Below, in pieces: positions 1 to 8,610 of a stretch of DNA of 60,766 nt. The notes beneath the pieces were generated by a model, which did not search any database, had not been told where the DNA came from, and worked only from the letters and a program-made list of their open reading frames with translations. The DNA comes from Bacillota bacterium (GTDB taxonomy: Bacteria > Bacillota > Clostridia > Acetivibrionales > DSM-1351), in the NCBI GenBank assembly GCA_023441625.1, contig JAEZOA010000050.1, positions 1 to 60,766 on the forward strand. The letters run 5' to 3'. The translations under genes were made by a program, and so were the position numbers. The first letter of the stretch is position 1, and every line of letters begins with the position of its first letter.

Positions 1-3000
1 GTCACCCCCAAGGCTTCTGTTGATGAAAATAAGGACATAGTCTTTTTATCATCCATAGGAATAGTTTTTGGGTCAACTCCGGTAATATCTTGAAGCATTC
101 TAATCATTGTGGGGTCATCATGTCCCAGTATATCCAGCTTCAATAGATTCTGGTCTATTGAGTGGTAATCAAAATGAGTTGTTATAATATCCGAATCAGG
201 GTCATCTGCAGGATGCTGTACGGGGCAGAATTCAAATATTTCTCTTCCCTTAGGAACAACAATTATTCCACCGGGATGCTGTCCTGTGGTTCTTTTAATA
301 CCTGTACAGCCTTTTGAAATTCTTTCAATTTCCGCTTTATTAATATGGATATTTCTTTCATCAAAGTACTTTTTCACATAACCAAAAGCTGTTTTATCAG
401 CTATTGTACCAACAGTTCCCGCCTTAAAGGTTGTACCCTTTCCAAATATAACTTCTGTATATTTATGTGCCCTTGCCTGATATTCTCCAGAGAAATTTAA
501 GTCTATATCCGGCTCCTTGTCTCCATTGAAGCCTAAGAAGGTTTCGAACGGTATATCTATTCCATCCTTTGCAAGCTGTTCTCCGCATACAGGACAAGGT
601 TTGTCCGGCAAGTCAAAACCGTTATTGTAGCCGTAATCTGTAAAATCTGAAAACTTACAGCCAGGACACCTGTAATGAGGCGGTAGTGCATTAACTTCTG
701 TAATACCCGTCATATATGCTACAACAGAGGAACCGACAGAACCTCTGGAACCTACAAGATAGCCATCCTCATTTGATTTCCATACCAGCTTTTGAGCAAT
801 TATATACATTACTGAGAACCCGTTCTTTATGATAGAATCAAGCTCCCTATCAAGCCTCTGCTGTACAATCTCAGGTAATGGGTCACCATATAGCTCATGG
901 GCTTTTCCGTAAGCAATGTCCTTTATGGTCTGCTCACAGCCTTCAATATGGGGAGGACATTTTTCAGACGAAATGGGGCTTATTTGCTCACACATTTCAG
1001 CTATCTTATTTGTATTTGTAACTACAACCTCATAGGCCTTGTCCTCTCCCAAATAGGAAAACTCCTCAAGCATCTCCTCAGTTGTTTTTAAATATAATGG
1101 CGCCTGATTATCTGCATCGGTATAGCCCTGACCAGCCTCAAGTATACGCCTGTAAATTTCGTCCTCAGGATCCATAAAATGAACGTCTCCTGTTGCAACA
1201 ACAGGCTTATTTAATTGTTCACCAAGAAGTACAATTTTTTTATTAATTTTCTTCAAATACTCTTTATCCGGAACCTCTTCTTTTCTCACGAGATAATCAT
1301 TATTCCCTAAAGGCTGGATTTCAAGATAATCATATTCTTTAGCAATAGCTTCAATTTCCTCATCCGCTTTTCCATGTAAAATGGCCTGATATAGTTCACC
1401 TTCACTGCAAGCACTTCCAATAATTAAACCTTCAGAATACTTTTTATAAATGCTCTTTAATATACGTGGTTTTTTATAAAAATAATCCAAGTGAGAAAAG
1501 GATACAAGCTTATACAAATTCTTTAATCCCACATAATCCTTTGCCAATATTATTGCATGATATGTATTAAGCTTTTTATACTCTGACTTCTTAGCTTCAT
1601 CATCTGAACCAAGTCTATCTATATCCTCAAGAGCTTCACAGCCTCTTTCCTTCAGCTTTTCAAGCATTATTTTAAAAACCTTAACAGTAGTATCCACATC
1701 ATCTAAGGCTCTGTGTGCAACCTCGACCTTTATTCCAAGATTTTTGGCTATACGACCTAATTTATAAGTTTTAAATTCAGAGAAAAGGTCCTTTGCTAAG
1801 GACAAGGTATCCAAATATGTAAATTCGAAATTATGACCTAAGACCCTAGCATTATGCTTTAAAAAACCAATATCAAATTCAGCATTATGAGCTACCAAAA
1901 CGCTTCCTTCTATAAACTCAAGCAATTTTGGAAATACCTTTTCAATAGTTTCTGCATCCTTTACCATATCATCAGTTATATTTGTAACCTCAACAACTCT
2001 TGCTGGTATTGGTTTTTCAGGATTTACAAAGCAGCTGAATTCATCTATTACCTTTCCATCTCTAAGCTTCATAATTCCTATTTCAGTTATTTTTTCTGTT
2101 ATTGGTGAAAAGCCTGTAGTTTCAAGGTCTAATACGCAATATGTGGTATCAATACTTTGTCCTTTAGGATTTGTTACAGAAGGCTTTTTATCCGGTGCTA
2201 AATATGCTTCAACCCCATATATTACCTTCATGTCCGGATTGTCTCTTCCCAGAAGCTTGTGCGCCTCAGGATAGGACTGTACCACGCCATGATCTGTGAT
2301 AGCAATAGATTTCATTCCCCAACTCATAGCTCTCTTGATTAAATCAGAAGCACTTGTCATTGCGTCCATCTGACTCATCTGTGTATGCATATGCAGCTCT
2401 ACTCTCTTAACGTCAGCATTATCCTGTCTTTTCCTTTTCTTCGTACCATCTGTTTCTACTATAGTATTAGCAACAAGCTCAATCTCGCCGGAAAATTTGC
2501 TATTACTTGCATTTCCAGCAAGTTTAACACCCTTTGCCTTCTTGAGCCTTGATAGCACCTCGCCTTCCTCACCGGGCTTAACAAAGGTCTTACAAGTCAT
2601 GGAACTGGAGCCGTCATACAAATTAAAGGAAATTAAAGTCTTTCCGCTTCTTAATTCCTTGGAATCAATATTTGATATATCACCCATTATAGCTACTCTT
2701 CCCTCATCGGGTATAATGTCAGTGATTTTAATTATAGTTTCCTTTATATTAGCATTTCTACCTAAAATTAAAGGTGTATTTTCTTTTTGCTCACCCTTTT
2801 CTGCTTTTATATCCTGCTTTGTCTGTGGAGCTTCCTTTTGTATTACAGAATAATTATTGTTCACTGCTGAGCTTGTTTGTTCCTTTATAAGCTGTATTTC
2901 TTTCTCTTTTGTATGCTCCTGAAGTCTCTTTAAATCCTCGGTGTTTACCCTATCAAAAAAATTTATTTTATATGATGTACCATATAGATTTTTTATAGTT

Positions 3001-3410
3001 TTACTGATTTTTTTATCATAGCCCATACCTGCTAATACATTTGCTGCCACAATTTTAAAATTGAAATTAATAATATTATCCCTTACTTCGAGTTCAGTAT
3101 TATTCATTACAGCATTTAATAGAGGATGTTTATCTGACATAGATGATAAAATATCCTCAAGTTCGTTCTCTATAGGTCTTTTAGCTACTCCCTCAGCATA
3201 TTCCACTGTAATTTTAGAATCATTTAACGAAAACCTTTTTCTTATAAATCTATTCAGGCCTTCAATTCCTTTTACATTTATATATTTATCAGAGCTGATT
3301 TTAAGCTCGAGAATTTTGCTCCGCTTTTTTAGAACAGCAGACTCTACAATCGCTGTACTTAAATTGCCCTCTGTATTATAATCACTAAAAATTTCACTAA
3401 CTTTCTTCAA
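1..3410 (-). CDS. polC: DNA polymerase III alpha subunit, Gram-positive type (PolC), partial
   Basis: Main replicative DNA polymerase of low-GC Gram-positives, with its own 3'-5' proofreading. The gene runs off the left edge, so only about 1,137 N-terminal codons are present. Seen in order: N-terminal and OB-fold region, PHP domain (ELHMHTQMS near residue 338), exonuclease motif DLETTG near 427 with HNAEFD further on, zinc cysteines CPGC and CPVC near 914-940, and the palm motif PDIDLNFSG near 968 with a catalytic aspartate. The finger and C-terminal parts lie outside. Start choice: TTG at 3410 has GGAGG five bases upstream; in-frame ATGs at 3422 and 3473 lack a comparable site. Identity is very secure, the start less so. 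Confidence 0.96.
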   Translation of the reverse strand, partial: MKKVSEIFSDYNTEGNLSTAIVESAVLKKRSKILELKISSDKYINVKGIEGLNRFIRKRFSLNDSKITVEYAEGVAKRPIENELEDILSSMSDKHPLLNAVMNNTELEVRDNIINFNFKIVAANVLAGMGYDKKISKTIKNLYGTSYKINFFDRVNTEDLKRLQEHTKEKEIQLIKEQTSSAVNNNYSVIQKEAPQTKQDIKAEKGEQKENTPLILGRNANIKETIIKITDIIPDEGRVAIMGDISNIDSKELRSGKTLISFNLYDGSSSMTCKTFVKPGEEGEVLSRLKKAKGVKLAGNASNSKFSGEIELVANTIVETDGTKKRKRQDNADVKRVELHMHTQMSQMDAMTSASDLIKRAMSWGMKSIAITDHGVVQSYPEAHKLLGRDNPDMKVIYGVEAYLAPDKKPSVTNPKGQSIDTTYCVLDLETTGFSPITEKITEIGIMKLRDGKVIDEFSCFVNPEKPIPARVVEVTNITDDMVKDAETIEKVFPKLLEFIEGSVLVAHNAEFDIGFLKHNARVLGHNFEFTYLDTLSLAKDLFSEFKTYKLGRIAKNLGIKVEVAHRALDDVDTTVKVFKIMLEKLKERGCEALEDIDRLGSDDEAKKSEYKKLNTYHAIILAKDYVGLKNLYKLVSFSHLDYFYKKPRILKSIYKKYSEGLIIGSACSEGELYQAILHGKADEEIEAIAKEYDYLEIQPLGNNDYLVRKEEVPDKEYLKKINKKIVLLGEQLNKPVVATGDVHFMDPEDEIYRRILEAGQGYTDADNQAPLYLKTTEEMLEEFSYLGEDKAYEVVVTNTNKIAEMCEQISPISSEKCPPHIEGCEQTIKDIAYGKAHELYGDPLPEIVQQRLDRELDSIIKNGFSVMYIIAQKLVWKSNEDGYLVGSRGSVGSSVVAYMTGITEVNALPPHYRCPGCKFSDFTDYGYNNGFDLPDKPCPVCGEQLAKDGIDIPFETFLGFNGDKEPDIDLNFSGEYQARAHKYTEVIFGKGTTFKAGTVGTIADKTAFGYVKKYFDERNIHINKAEIERISKGCTGIKRTTGQHPGGIIVVPKGREIFEFCPVQHPADDPDSDIITTHFDYHSIDQNLLKLDILGHDDPTMIRMLQDITGVDPKTIPMDDKKTMSLFSSTEALGV

Positions 3411-3515
3411 GCTATCCTCCATTTCGCCGGTATCACCAGCGACACAAACAGTAATTAAAAAGTATATGGTCATTGCTTGATTGCTCATACCACAAAAAGC
3501 TTCAATTATGTATTC

Positions 3516-3544
3516 ATTATATAAGATTCACTTTTGTTTGTCAT
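3516..3544 (-). promoter_or_regulatory. sigma-A-type promoter for polC
   Basis: On the minus strand ATGACA (3544-3539) and TATAAT (3521-3516) are separated by exactly 17 bases, about 100 bases before the polC start. Inferred from sequence only. Confidence 0.6.
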
Positions 3545-3567
3545 GTCTAATAACAAATTTGGATTGA

Positions 3568-3960
3568 TTAGAATAAATGTATGAAGTTCCTTAAAATATA
3601 ATAAAATATGAATAAAATAAGCATGTTTATCCAGAACCTGCGATTCCTTGGTATTAACCTAACATGCCTTCCAAAAACATTAATCACAAACTCCACATAA
3701 GCAAGAGAAATAAAAACAATTCCGAATATAGGAAAAACATTGAATTTTAATGAATCCACAATATTCCCACTTAATAAGCTTTGAACACTTCTTGTGTTAC
3801 CACAGCCTGGACAATATATACCGAAAATAGTATAGGAAGGACAGGATGGTAGAGAATAACCTAAATCCCGGATATTATTTCGGAATATTAAGATAATACA
3901 GACTGCAATGAATGGAAAAACACAAATAAGTATTTTTTGCCATTGGGAATAATTTTTCAC
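3568..3960 (-). CDS. DUF2752 family small membrane protein
   Basis: A 130-residue integral membrane protein of unknown function. It has an N-terminal hydrophobic segment (about 10-27), then the family signature CPSYTIFGIYCPGCGNTRS with three cysteines and the GCG-TRS core, a GNIVDSLKFN segment, and two more hydrophobic stretches ending in RNFIHLF. This arrangement is typical of DUF2752, often encoded near other envelope genes. It lies between polC and the nitrilase gene on the same strand with no clear operon partner. The biochemical role is unknown. Confidence 0.85.
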   Translation of the reverse strand: MKNYSQWQKILICVFPFIAVCIILIFRNNIRDLGYSLPSCPSYTIFGIYCPGCGNTRSVQSLLSGNIVDSLKFNVFPIFGIVFISLAYVEFVINVFGRHVRLIPRNRRFWINMLILFIFYYILRNFIHLF

Positions 3961-4003
3961 GCTTAACCTCCATAATGAATAGCTGCTGTTACAAACAAAA
4001 TTT

Positions 4004-4804
4004 CTAGGTTATCTTATTAAAAACCGGTATTTGTGCACGTACACTATCTATCAAATCTAAATCTATTTCACTTATAACTATCTGCTCCTTTTCATCAGCC
4101 CTTACCAAAATACTTCCCCACGGATCGCAAAGCATTGAATTACCATAGGCCACATAGTTGGCTGTGGTATCTCTTGCAGACGACACAGCAGCATGAAACA
4201 CCTGGTTATCAAGTGCTCTGGCTCTGGTTAACAGCTCCCAATGTGCTGGCCCTGTTGTCATATTAAAGGCACCTGGTGTAATAAATATTTTAGCACCTGC
4301 TTTGCTCATTTCACTATACATCTGACTAAACCTAATATCAAAGCATATTGCAATTCCTATCCTGCAATATTCCGTATCAAATACAGTGATTTGATTTCCA
4401 CCAGATAATACATCAGATTCTTTAAAATATATTCCATTAGGAATGTTTACATCAAACAAATGTACCTTTCTATGCTTGCCGATAATTTGTCCATTTCTGT
4501 CAAAAGCCAAACTTGTATTGAATATTTTTCCTTCATTAATTTCTGGAATTGAGCCAGCAATAACATATATATCATTATACTTTGCTGCAGCTGAAATGAC
4601 TGATACAGTTTCACTATTTTCTATATTTTCAGCATATTTGAGAAAGCTATGAGTATCATAAGGACAATTGAACATTTCCGGCAAAATAGCAATATTTACA
4701 TTGCTTTTACTGCACTCTTCAAGCATCTGTACGGCTTTTTCTAAATTGTCCCGTTTACTATCAGTCACTTTCATTTGGCATAATCCAAGTGTTATATTAT
4801 TCAT
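4004..4804 (-). CDS. Carbon-nitrogen hydrolase, nitrilase superfamily (omega-amidase-like)
   Basis: A cytoplasmic amidase of the nitrilase superfamily, 266 residues if it starts at MNNITLG. The catalytic triad is visible: Glu43 in LPEMFN, Lys113 in HRKVHLFD and Cys154 in GIAICFDIRF. Overall similarity is to the omega-amidase/Nit2-like branch, which removes ammonia from alpha-keto acid amides; the true substrate is not evident. The frame is open further upstream (ATGs at 4816 and 4843), but the N-terminal family strand begins at MNNITLGLCQ. No normal ribosome-binding site sits directly before 4804: the only strong one is about 83 bases upstream, within the leader annotated separately. Confidence 0.9.
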   Translation of the reverse strand: MNNITLGLCQMKVTDSKRDNLEKAVQMLEECSKSNVNIAILPEMFNCPYDTHSFLKYAENIENSETVSVISAAAKYNDIYVIAGSIPEINEGKIFNTSLAFDRNGQIIGKHRKVHLFDVNIPNGIYFKESDVLSGGNQITVFDTEYCRIGIAICFDIRFSQMYSEMSKAGAKIFITPGAFNMTTGPAHWELLTRARALDNQVFHAAVSSARDTTANYVAYGNSMLCDPWGSILVRADEKEQIVISEIDLDLIDSVRAQIPVFNKIT

Positions 4805-4893
4805 AAATATACCCATGCCCAGAATTTCGTAGAAAAACATCAAAGGAAATGTGCTTTCCCTTTACACAAATGGCATGGGCTCGGTACCTCCTT
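4805..4893 (-). promoter_or_regulatory. Unusual leader of the nitrilase gene with distant SD and long-range stem
   Basis: Reading the minus strand, a perfect AAGGAGG (4893-4887) is followed by ACCGAG and a five-codon reading frame MPFV-stop (4876-4862). Its CCCATGCC (4879-4872) can pair over eight perfect base pairs with GGCATGGG (4819-4812) just before the nitrilase start. The pairing would loop out about 52 bases and bring the Shine-Dalgarno near the nitrilase ATG. A related sequence occurs on the plus strand at 22963-23034. The class is not recognised. Confidence 0.5.
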
Positions 4894-5008
4894 TCGCAGC
4901 TTCCTCTTACTTTTTGTGATTTCTTTCTACCTTACACTAATTGCTCTTAATTATATTATATAACCTTTGTTGCTAAATGTAACGAATAGCTTGGCATATA
5001 CCTTCCTC

Positions 5009-5803
5009 TTAAAAATCTATTATGTCCTTAAGGATTACCTCAGCATGATGATAGCGCTTTCTTTTCTGAGTTTTGTCACAAAAATTTATACTATTATTAG
5101 GACACCATTGTATGCAGGCTGTACATTGCTGGCATTTATGTTCCCACATTGGACGACCATCTTCTAAATGAATGTTTTGCACCGGGCATACTTGAATGCA
5201 AGTTCCACAGCTGTTACAATTCTCATTGCAGTTGAAGCCTACATCATATGCAAGGAATTCTTGTCTTATATTCATTACTTTTTCTCGTTGCTTATCATTT
5301 TTTAGTATAAGCCTTTCCAATAATCGAGGGCCCGCTGGTGGAGTGCATTGATTTTTTTTAATGATACTAACGATATTTCTAATGGTTTTTTCTGATTTTC
5401 TATAAACGATTTTTTCATAAGTTTTTGGAAAAGCTCCATACTCTGTAATTGAATTACCTGGCATCATAACAGAAAATTCACCATCAAGCTTATATCCCAA
5501 TTGGTTTATTTGCGTCCGAATATTTTCTAACGCTATTCCCCTGCAAATGCCATTAGCTGACACAGCAAATTTATATTGCTCATTTTTAAAGATGAGTTTT
5601 TTTACAAAATTTTCTACAAATAACGGTGGTTGATAGTAGTATACAGGAAACACAATTCCTACCCTATCATATGTAGTTGTATCCAACTCATTTTGCTTTG
5701 AGCATATTTTTAAAAGCTTTGTATCCCCTAGCTTATTGGCTATTTTTTTAGCCACAGCTAGATTATTTCCAGTTCCAGTAAAATAATATATAACATTACT
5801 CAT
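5009..5803 (-). CDS. EFR1-family flavodoxin/ferredoxin protein
   Basis: An electron-transfer protein with two parts. The N-terminal half is flavodoxin-like: YFTGTGNNLAVAKKIA near residues 7-22 is the phosphate-binding loop for FMN. The C-terminal part carries two [4Fe-4S] motifs, CNSCGTCIQVCPV and CQQCTACIQWCPN (about 190-235). The 264-residue length matches EFR1 proteins. It starts at ATG 5803 after a GGGGAA ribosome site. It is transcribed divergently from a TetR regulator, and the intergenic region carries two matching inverted repeats, so the regulator probably controls it. The electron donor and acceptor are unknown. Confidence 0.88.
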   Translation of the reverse strand: MSNVIYYFTGTGNNLAVAKKIANKLGDTKLLKICSKQNELDTTTYDRVGIVFPVYYYQPPLFVENFVKKLIFKNEQYKFAVSANGICRGIALENIRTQINQLGYKLDGEFSVMMPGNSITEYGAFPKTYEKIVYRKSEKTIRNIVSIIKKNQCTPPAGPRLLERLILKNDKQREKVMNIRQEFLAYDVGFNCNENCNSCGTCIQVCPVQNIHLEDGRPMWEHKCQQCTACIQWCPNNSINFCDKTQKRKRYHHAEVILKDIIDF

Positions 5804-5859
5804 AAAACAATTCCCCTTTTTGTTTTGTACATATTTGCAAACACAGCTAAATTTTATTA

Positions 5860-5883
5860 TGAAATTTGTTAATCAATATTTCA
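5860..5883. promoter_or_regulatory. Candidate TetR operator 1, over the EFR1 promoter
   Basis: Inverted repeat TGAAAT-N12-ATTTCA spanning 24 bp. It overlaps a minus-strand promoter for the EFR1 gene (TTGAAA, 17-base spacer, CATAAT). The same 24-bp architecture recurs at 5927-5950. Binding by the adjacent TetR protein is inferred. Confidence 0.55.
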
Positions 5884-5926
5884 AAACTAATCATACTATT
5901 AATATCCAGTAAATGTCAAGATATTA

Positions 5927-5950
5927 TGAAATAATATTTATAAAATTTCA
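5927..5950. promoter_or_regulatory. Candidate TetR operator 2, over the TetR promoter
   Basis: Second inverted repeat TGAAAT-N12-ATTTCA, again exactly 24 bp, 67 bp from the first. A TATAAT at 5959-5964 lies just downstream, so a bound repressor would cover the core promoter of the tetR gene at 5997 and give autoregulation. Confidence 0.55.
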
Positions 5951-5996
5951 AAACATGATATAATAAATAGGTATATCATTTTGAGGAGTTTATTTA

Positions 5997-6578
5997 ATGA
6001 ACAAATATGAAATTCGTACAAACAAAAAGAAAGAAGCCATTCTTAAAGCTTCTCGTGAATTATTTTTAAAAAAAGGTTTTGTAAATACAAATATAAAAGA
6101 AATTGCTACACTTGCAAACGTATCACAGGTTTCAATTTATAATTACTTCGGCAGTAAAAATTTTTTAGTAAAAGAATCAATATCCTTTATCATGGATGAT
6201 ATAGTTAAATTAGCAGAGGAAATTTTATCCCTTGATATGCCCTTTCCTCAAAAGGTAAGGAAGGCACTTGCACTTTGTTCTGAGGAGATAGGTCATTCAA
6301 TAGAGGAATTTTTTTCAGTTGCTGCTCTTGAGGACTCACAGATGGTACAAGCTATGATGAGCACTATAACTGATAAAAAGATGGTTATTTACAAAAAATA
6401 TATAGAAGCCGGAAAAGATGCTGGATGTATTGATACCACTATCCCTACAACTACATTTTTAGATTTTACCAAAGCCTTTGATGCAATTGGAAATACTCCA
6501 GAATATCTTGAGCAAGATATGAAATACAGAGAAGATTTACTTAAATTATTCCTTAGGGGATTATTATATAATAGCTAA
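5997..6578 (+). CDS. TetR/AcrR family transcriptional regulator
   Basis: A 193-residue DNA-binding repressor. Residues 10-55 form the TetR helix-turn-helix: AILKASRELFLKKGF, then TNIKEIATLANVSQVSIYNYFGSK. The remaining helices form the ligand and dimer domain, which is not diagnostic. ATG 5997 follows a GAGGAG site. The gene diverges from the EFR1 gene, with two copies of a 24-bp inverted repeat between them overlapping both promoters, so it probably represses its neighbour and itself. The inducer cannot be told from sequence. Confidence 0.9.
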   Translation: MNKYEIRTNKKKEAILKASRELFLKKGFVNTNIKEIATLANVSQVSIYNYFGSKNFLVKESISFIMDDIVKLAEEILSLDMPFPQKVRKALALCSEEIGHSIEEFFSVAALEDSQMVQAMMSTITDKKMVIYKKYIEAGKDAGCIDTTIPTTTFLDFTKAFDAIGNTPEYLEQDMKYREDLLKLFLRGLLYNS

Positions 6579-6590
6579 GTTAAATAATAA

Positions 6591-6627
6591 TAGCTGCCAG
6601 CATAAAGTAAGATTATGTTAGCAGCTA
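6591..6627. terminator. Bidirectional terminator between tetR and the PFL gene
   Basis: TAGCTGC (6591-6597) pairs with GCAGCTA (6621-6627), with CATAA/TTATG pairing inside. It sits between two convergent genes. Confidence 0.6.
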
Positions 6628-6647
6628 TATAAATTCTATGTGTTCAA

Positions 6648-8006
6648 CTAGTTTTTCAAGCTATGCAAAGGAGCTGGTATTCTGCCACCCCTTTTAATGA
6701 ATTCTGAACTTCCATAGGAACTCACCTTCATAACTGGACCAGAGCCAAGTAAACCGCCAAATTCAACTATATCTCCAACCTTTTTGCCTGGTGCAGGAAT
6801 TATTCTAACCGCAGTGGTTTTTGTATTAACCATGCCAATTGCAGCCTCATCAGCAATTATTGCAGAGATAGTATCAGCTGATGTGTCGCCTGGAACAACA
6901 ATCATATCCAGTCCAACTGAGCATACACAGGTCATAGCCTCAAGCTTTTCCAGAGTTAAAGCTCCACTCTTCACAGCAGAAATCATTCCAGCATCCTCAC
7001 TTACAGGAATAAATGCACCACTAAGACCTCCAACAGAGGAAGACGCCATAACTCCACCCTTTTTAACCGCATCATTTAATAGTGCCAAAGCTGCTGTTGT
7101 ACCATGGGTTCCGCACTTTTCCAAACCCATTTCCTCAAGAATATAGGCAACACTATCACCAATTGCAGGAGTTGGTGCAAGAGATAAATCAACAATTCCG
7201 AAGGGAACATTAAGTCTGCGTGATGCTTCTCTTGCAACTAGTTCACCCATTCTTGTAATCTTGAAAGCTGTCTTTTTAATGGTTTCAGCAACTGTACCAA
7301 AATCTGCACCTTTAACCTTCTCAAGTGCACATTTTACAACGCCGGGACCGCTGACACCAACATTTATAACACATTCAGGCTCTCCAACGCCATGAAAAGC
7401 TCCTGCCATAAATGGATTATCTTCAACTGCATTTGCAAAAACAACTAATTTTGCACATGCTAACGCTCCATTATCTGCTGTAAGTTCAGCACATTCTTTT
7501 ATTATTCTACCCATTTGAGCAACTGCATCCATGTTTATACCTGCTTTAGTAGAGGCAACATTCACAGATGAACAAACCAACTTTGTAGTGCTCAAGGCTT
7601 CTGGAATCGAAGCAATAAGCCTTTCGTCACCTTTGGTATAGCCTTTATGCACTAATGCAGAGAAGCCTCCAATAAAATTTACACCAACAGTCTGTGCAGC
7701 TCTGTCCAATACTTGAGCAAACTTAGCATAATCTTCACTATCACAGCTTTCGGCAATTAAAGCTATAGGAGTAACAGAAATTCTTTTATTAATAATTGGA
7801 ATGCCATATTCTTTTTCAATATTCTCCCCGGTAACAACTAACTTTTCGGCATATCTGGTAATTTTGTCATATATTTTATTACAAGAAGTATTTAAATCAG
7901 AATGACAGCAATCTCTCAGAGAGATACCCATTGTTATTGTTCTTATATCTAGATTCTCTTTTTGAATCATATCCAGTGTTTCAATTATTTCATAAGGACG
8001 TAACAT
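6648..8006 (-). CDS. PFL/DUF711 family protein (UPF0210)
   Basis: A 452-residue protein of the UPF0210/DUF711 family, once described as pyruvate-formate-lyase-like; no catalytic role is established. Family features seen: the N-terminal segment EIIETLDMIQKENLDIRTITMGISLRDC, the NFIGGFSALVHKG stretch, the glycine-rich GVSGPGVVKCAL, and a C-terminal GDIVEFGGLLGSGPVM. The length is normal. It is encoded 11 bases downstream of the ACT-domain gene, a pairing widely conserved in Firmicutes that suggests the ACT protein senses a ligand for it. Family assignment is firm, function is not. Confidence 0.9.
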   Translation of the reverse strand: MLRPYEIIETLDMIQKENLDIRTITMGISLRDCCHSDLNTSCNKIYDKITRYAEKLVVTGENIEKEYGIPIINKRISVTPIALIAESCDSEDYAKFAQVLDRAAQTVGVNFIGGFSALVHKGYTKGDERLIASIPEALSTTKLVCSSVNVASTKAGINMDAVAQMGRIIKECAELTADNGALACAKLVVFANAVEDNPFMAGAFHGVGEPECVINVGVSGPGVVKCALEKVKGADFGTVAETIKKTAFKITRMGELVAREASRRLNVPFGIVDLSLAPTPAIGDSVAYILEEMGLEKCGTHGTTAALALLNDAVKKGGVMASSSVGGLSGAFIPVSEDAGMISAVKSGALTLEKLEAMTCVCSVGLDMIVVPGDTSADTISAIIADEAAIGMVNTKTTAVRIIPAPGKKVGDIVEFGGLLGSGPVMKVSSYGSSEFIKRGGRIPAPLHSLKN

Positions 8007-8017
8007 TAGCCTTCACC

Positions 8018-8287
8018 TCATATTCTGTGCATTGAATTAAATATATCTTCATGTTGAATAAGGATTTTTAAACCCAACTCAATTCCCTTATTTTCTAATC
8101 TCTCAGATAAATCGTCAAAAGGAATATTACATTTAGATATATCAACAAGTGTAATCATTGTGAATACATCCTGCATAATGGTTTGTGTTATATCAAGTAT
8201 GTTAACATCACATTGTGCTAATATATTACTTACACCTGCAATTATACCTACTCTATCTTTACCTAAAACTGTAATAACTGCTCTCAC
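8018..8287 (-). CDS. ACT domain-containing protein (UPF0237)
   Basis: An 89-residue single ACT domain: MRAVITVLGKDRVGIIAGVSNILAQ, followed by NILDITQTIMQDVFTMITLVD, the usual beta-alpha-beta-beta-alpha-beta pattern that binds small molecules, often amino acids. ACT-only proteins of this family are regularly paired with the PFL/DUF711 gene that follows directly here. The two genes are 11 bases apart and presumably one transcript. The ligand is unknown. Confidence 0.9.
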   Translation of the reverse strand: MRAVITVLGKDRVGIIAGVSNILAQCDVNILDITQTIMQDVFTMITLVDISKCNIPFDDLSERLENKGIELGLKILIQHEDIFNSMHRI

Positions 8288-8460
8288 TTAGTATACCTCC
8301 TTAGTATGTTGTGACCTTATTGTCAACTATTAAAAGACTTGCAAATAGCCAACACATAAAATGACTAATAAATTGTATTATATAACTTTGTTATATAAAT
8401 ATCAATTGATAATAATTGATAAAAACTATAAATTTCTATAAACTATTTAAGAACATACGT

Positions 8461-8489
8461 TTGATTTGTGTTAAATCCTATGTTATAAT
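8461..8489 (+). promoter_or_regulatory. Promoter for the radical-SAM gene
   Basis: TTGATT (8461-8466) and TATAAT (8484-8489) are separated by 17 bases, leaving a 5' untranslated region of about 115 bases before 8611. The rest of the 323-base gap (8288-8610) is AT-rich with no gene. Confidence 0.6.
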
Positions 8490-8610
8490 TATTGTAAAAT
8501 AATAGGAATAATATAAAATTCAATTACTTAAACATTATTTAAAGCTAGTCTAGTGATGACAATACTTTAGGTAAACTGTATTTAAATTTGGATTTTATAG
8601 AGGAATTTTT

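Noticed and set aside
2497..3381. Plus-strand frames inside polC
   Set aside because: They are opposite-strand shadows of PolC, whose motifs read through this region.
6784..7146. 120-residue plus-strand frame inside the PFL gene
   Set aside because: Antisense shadow of a strongly conserved protein.
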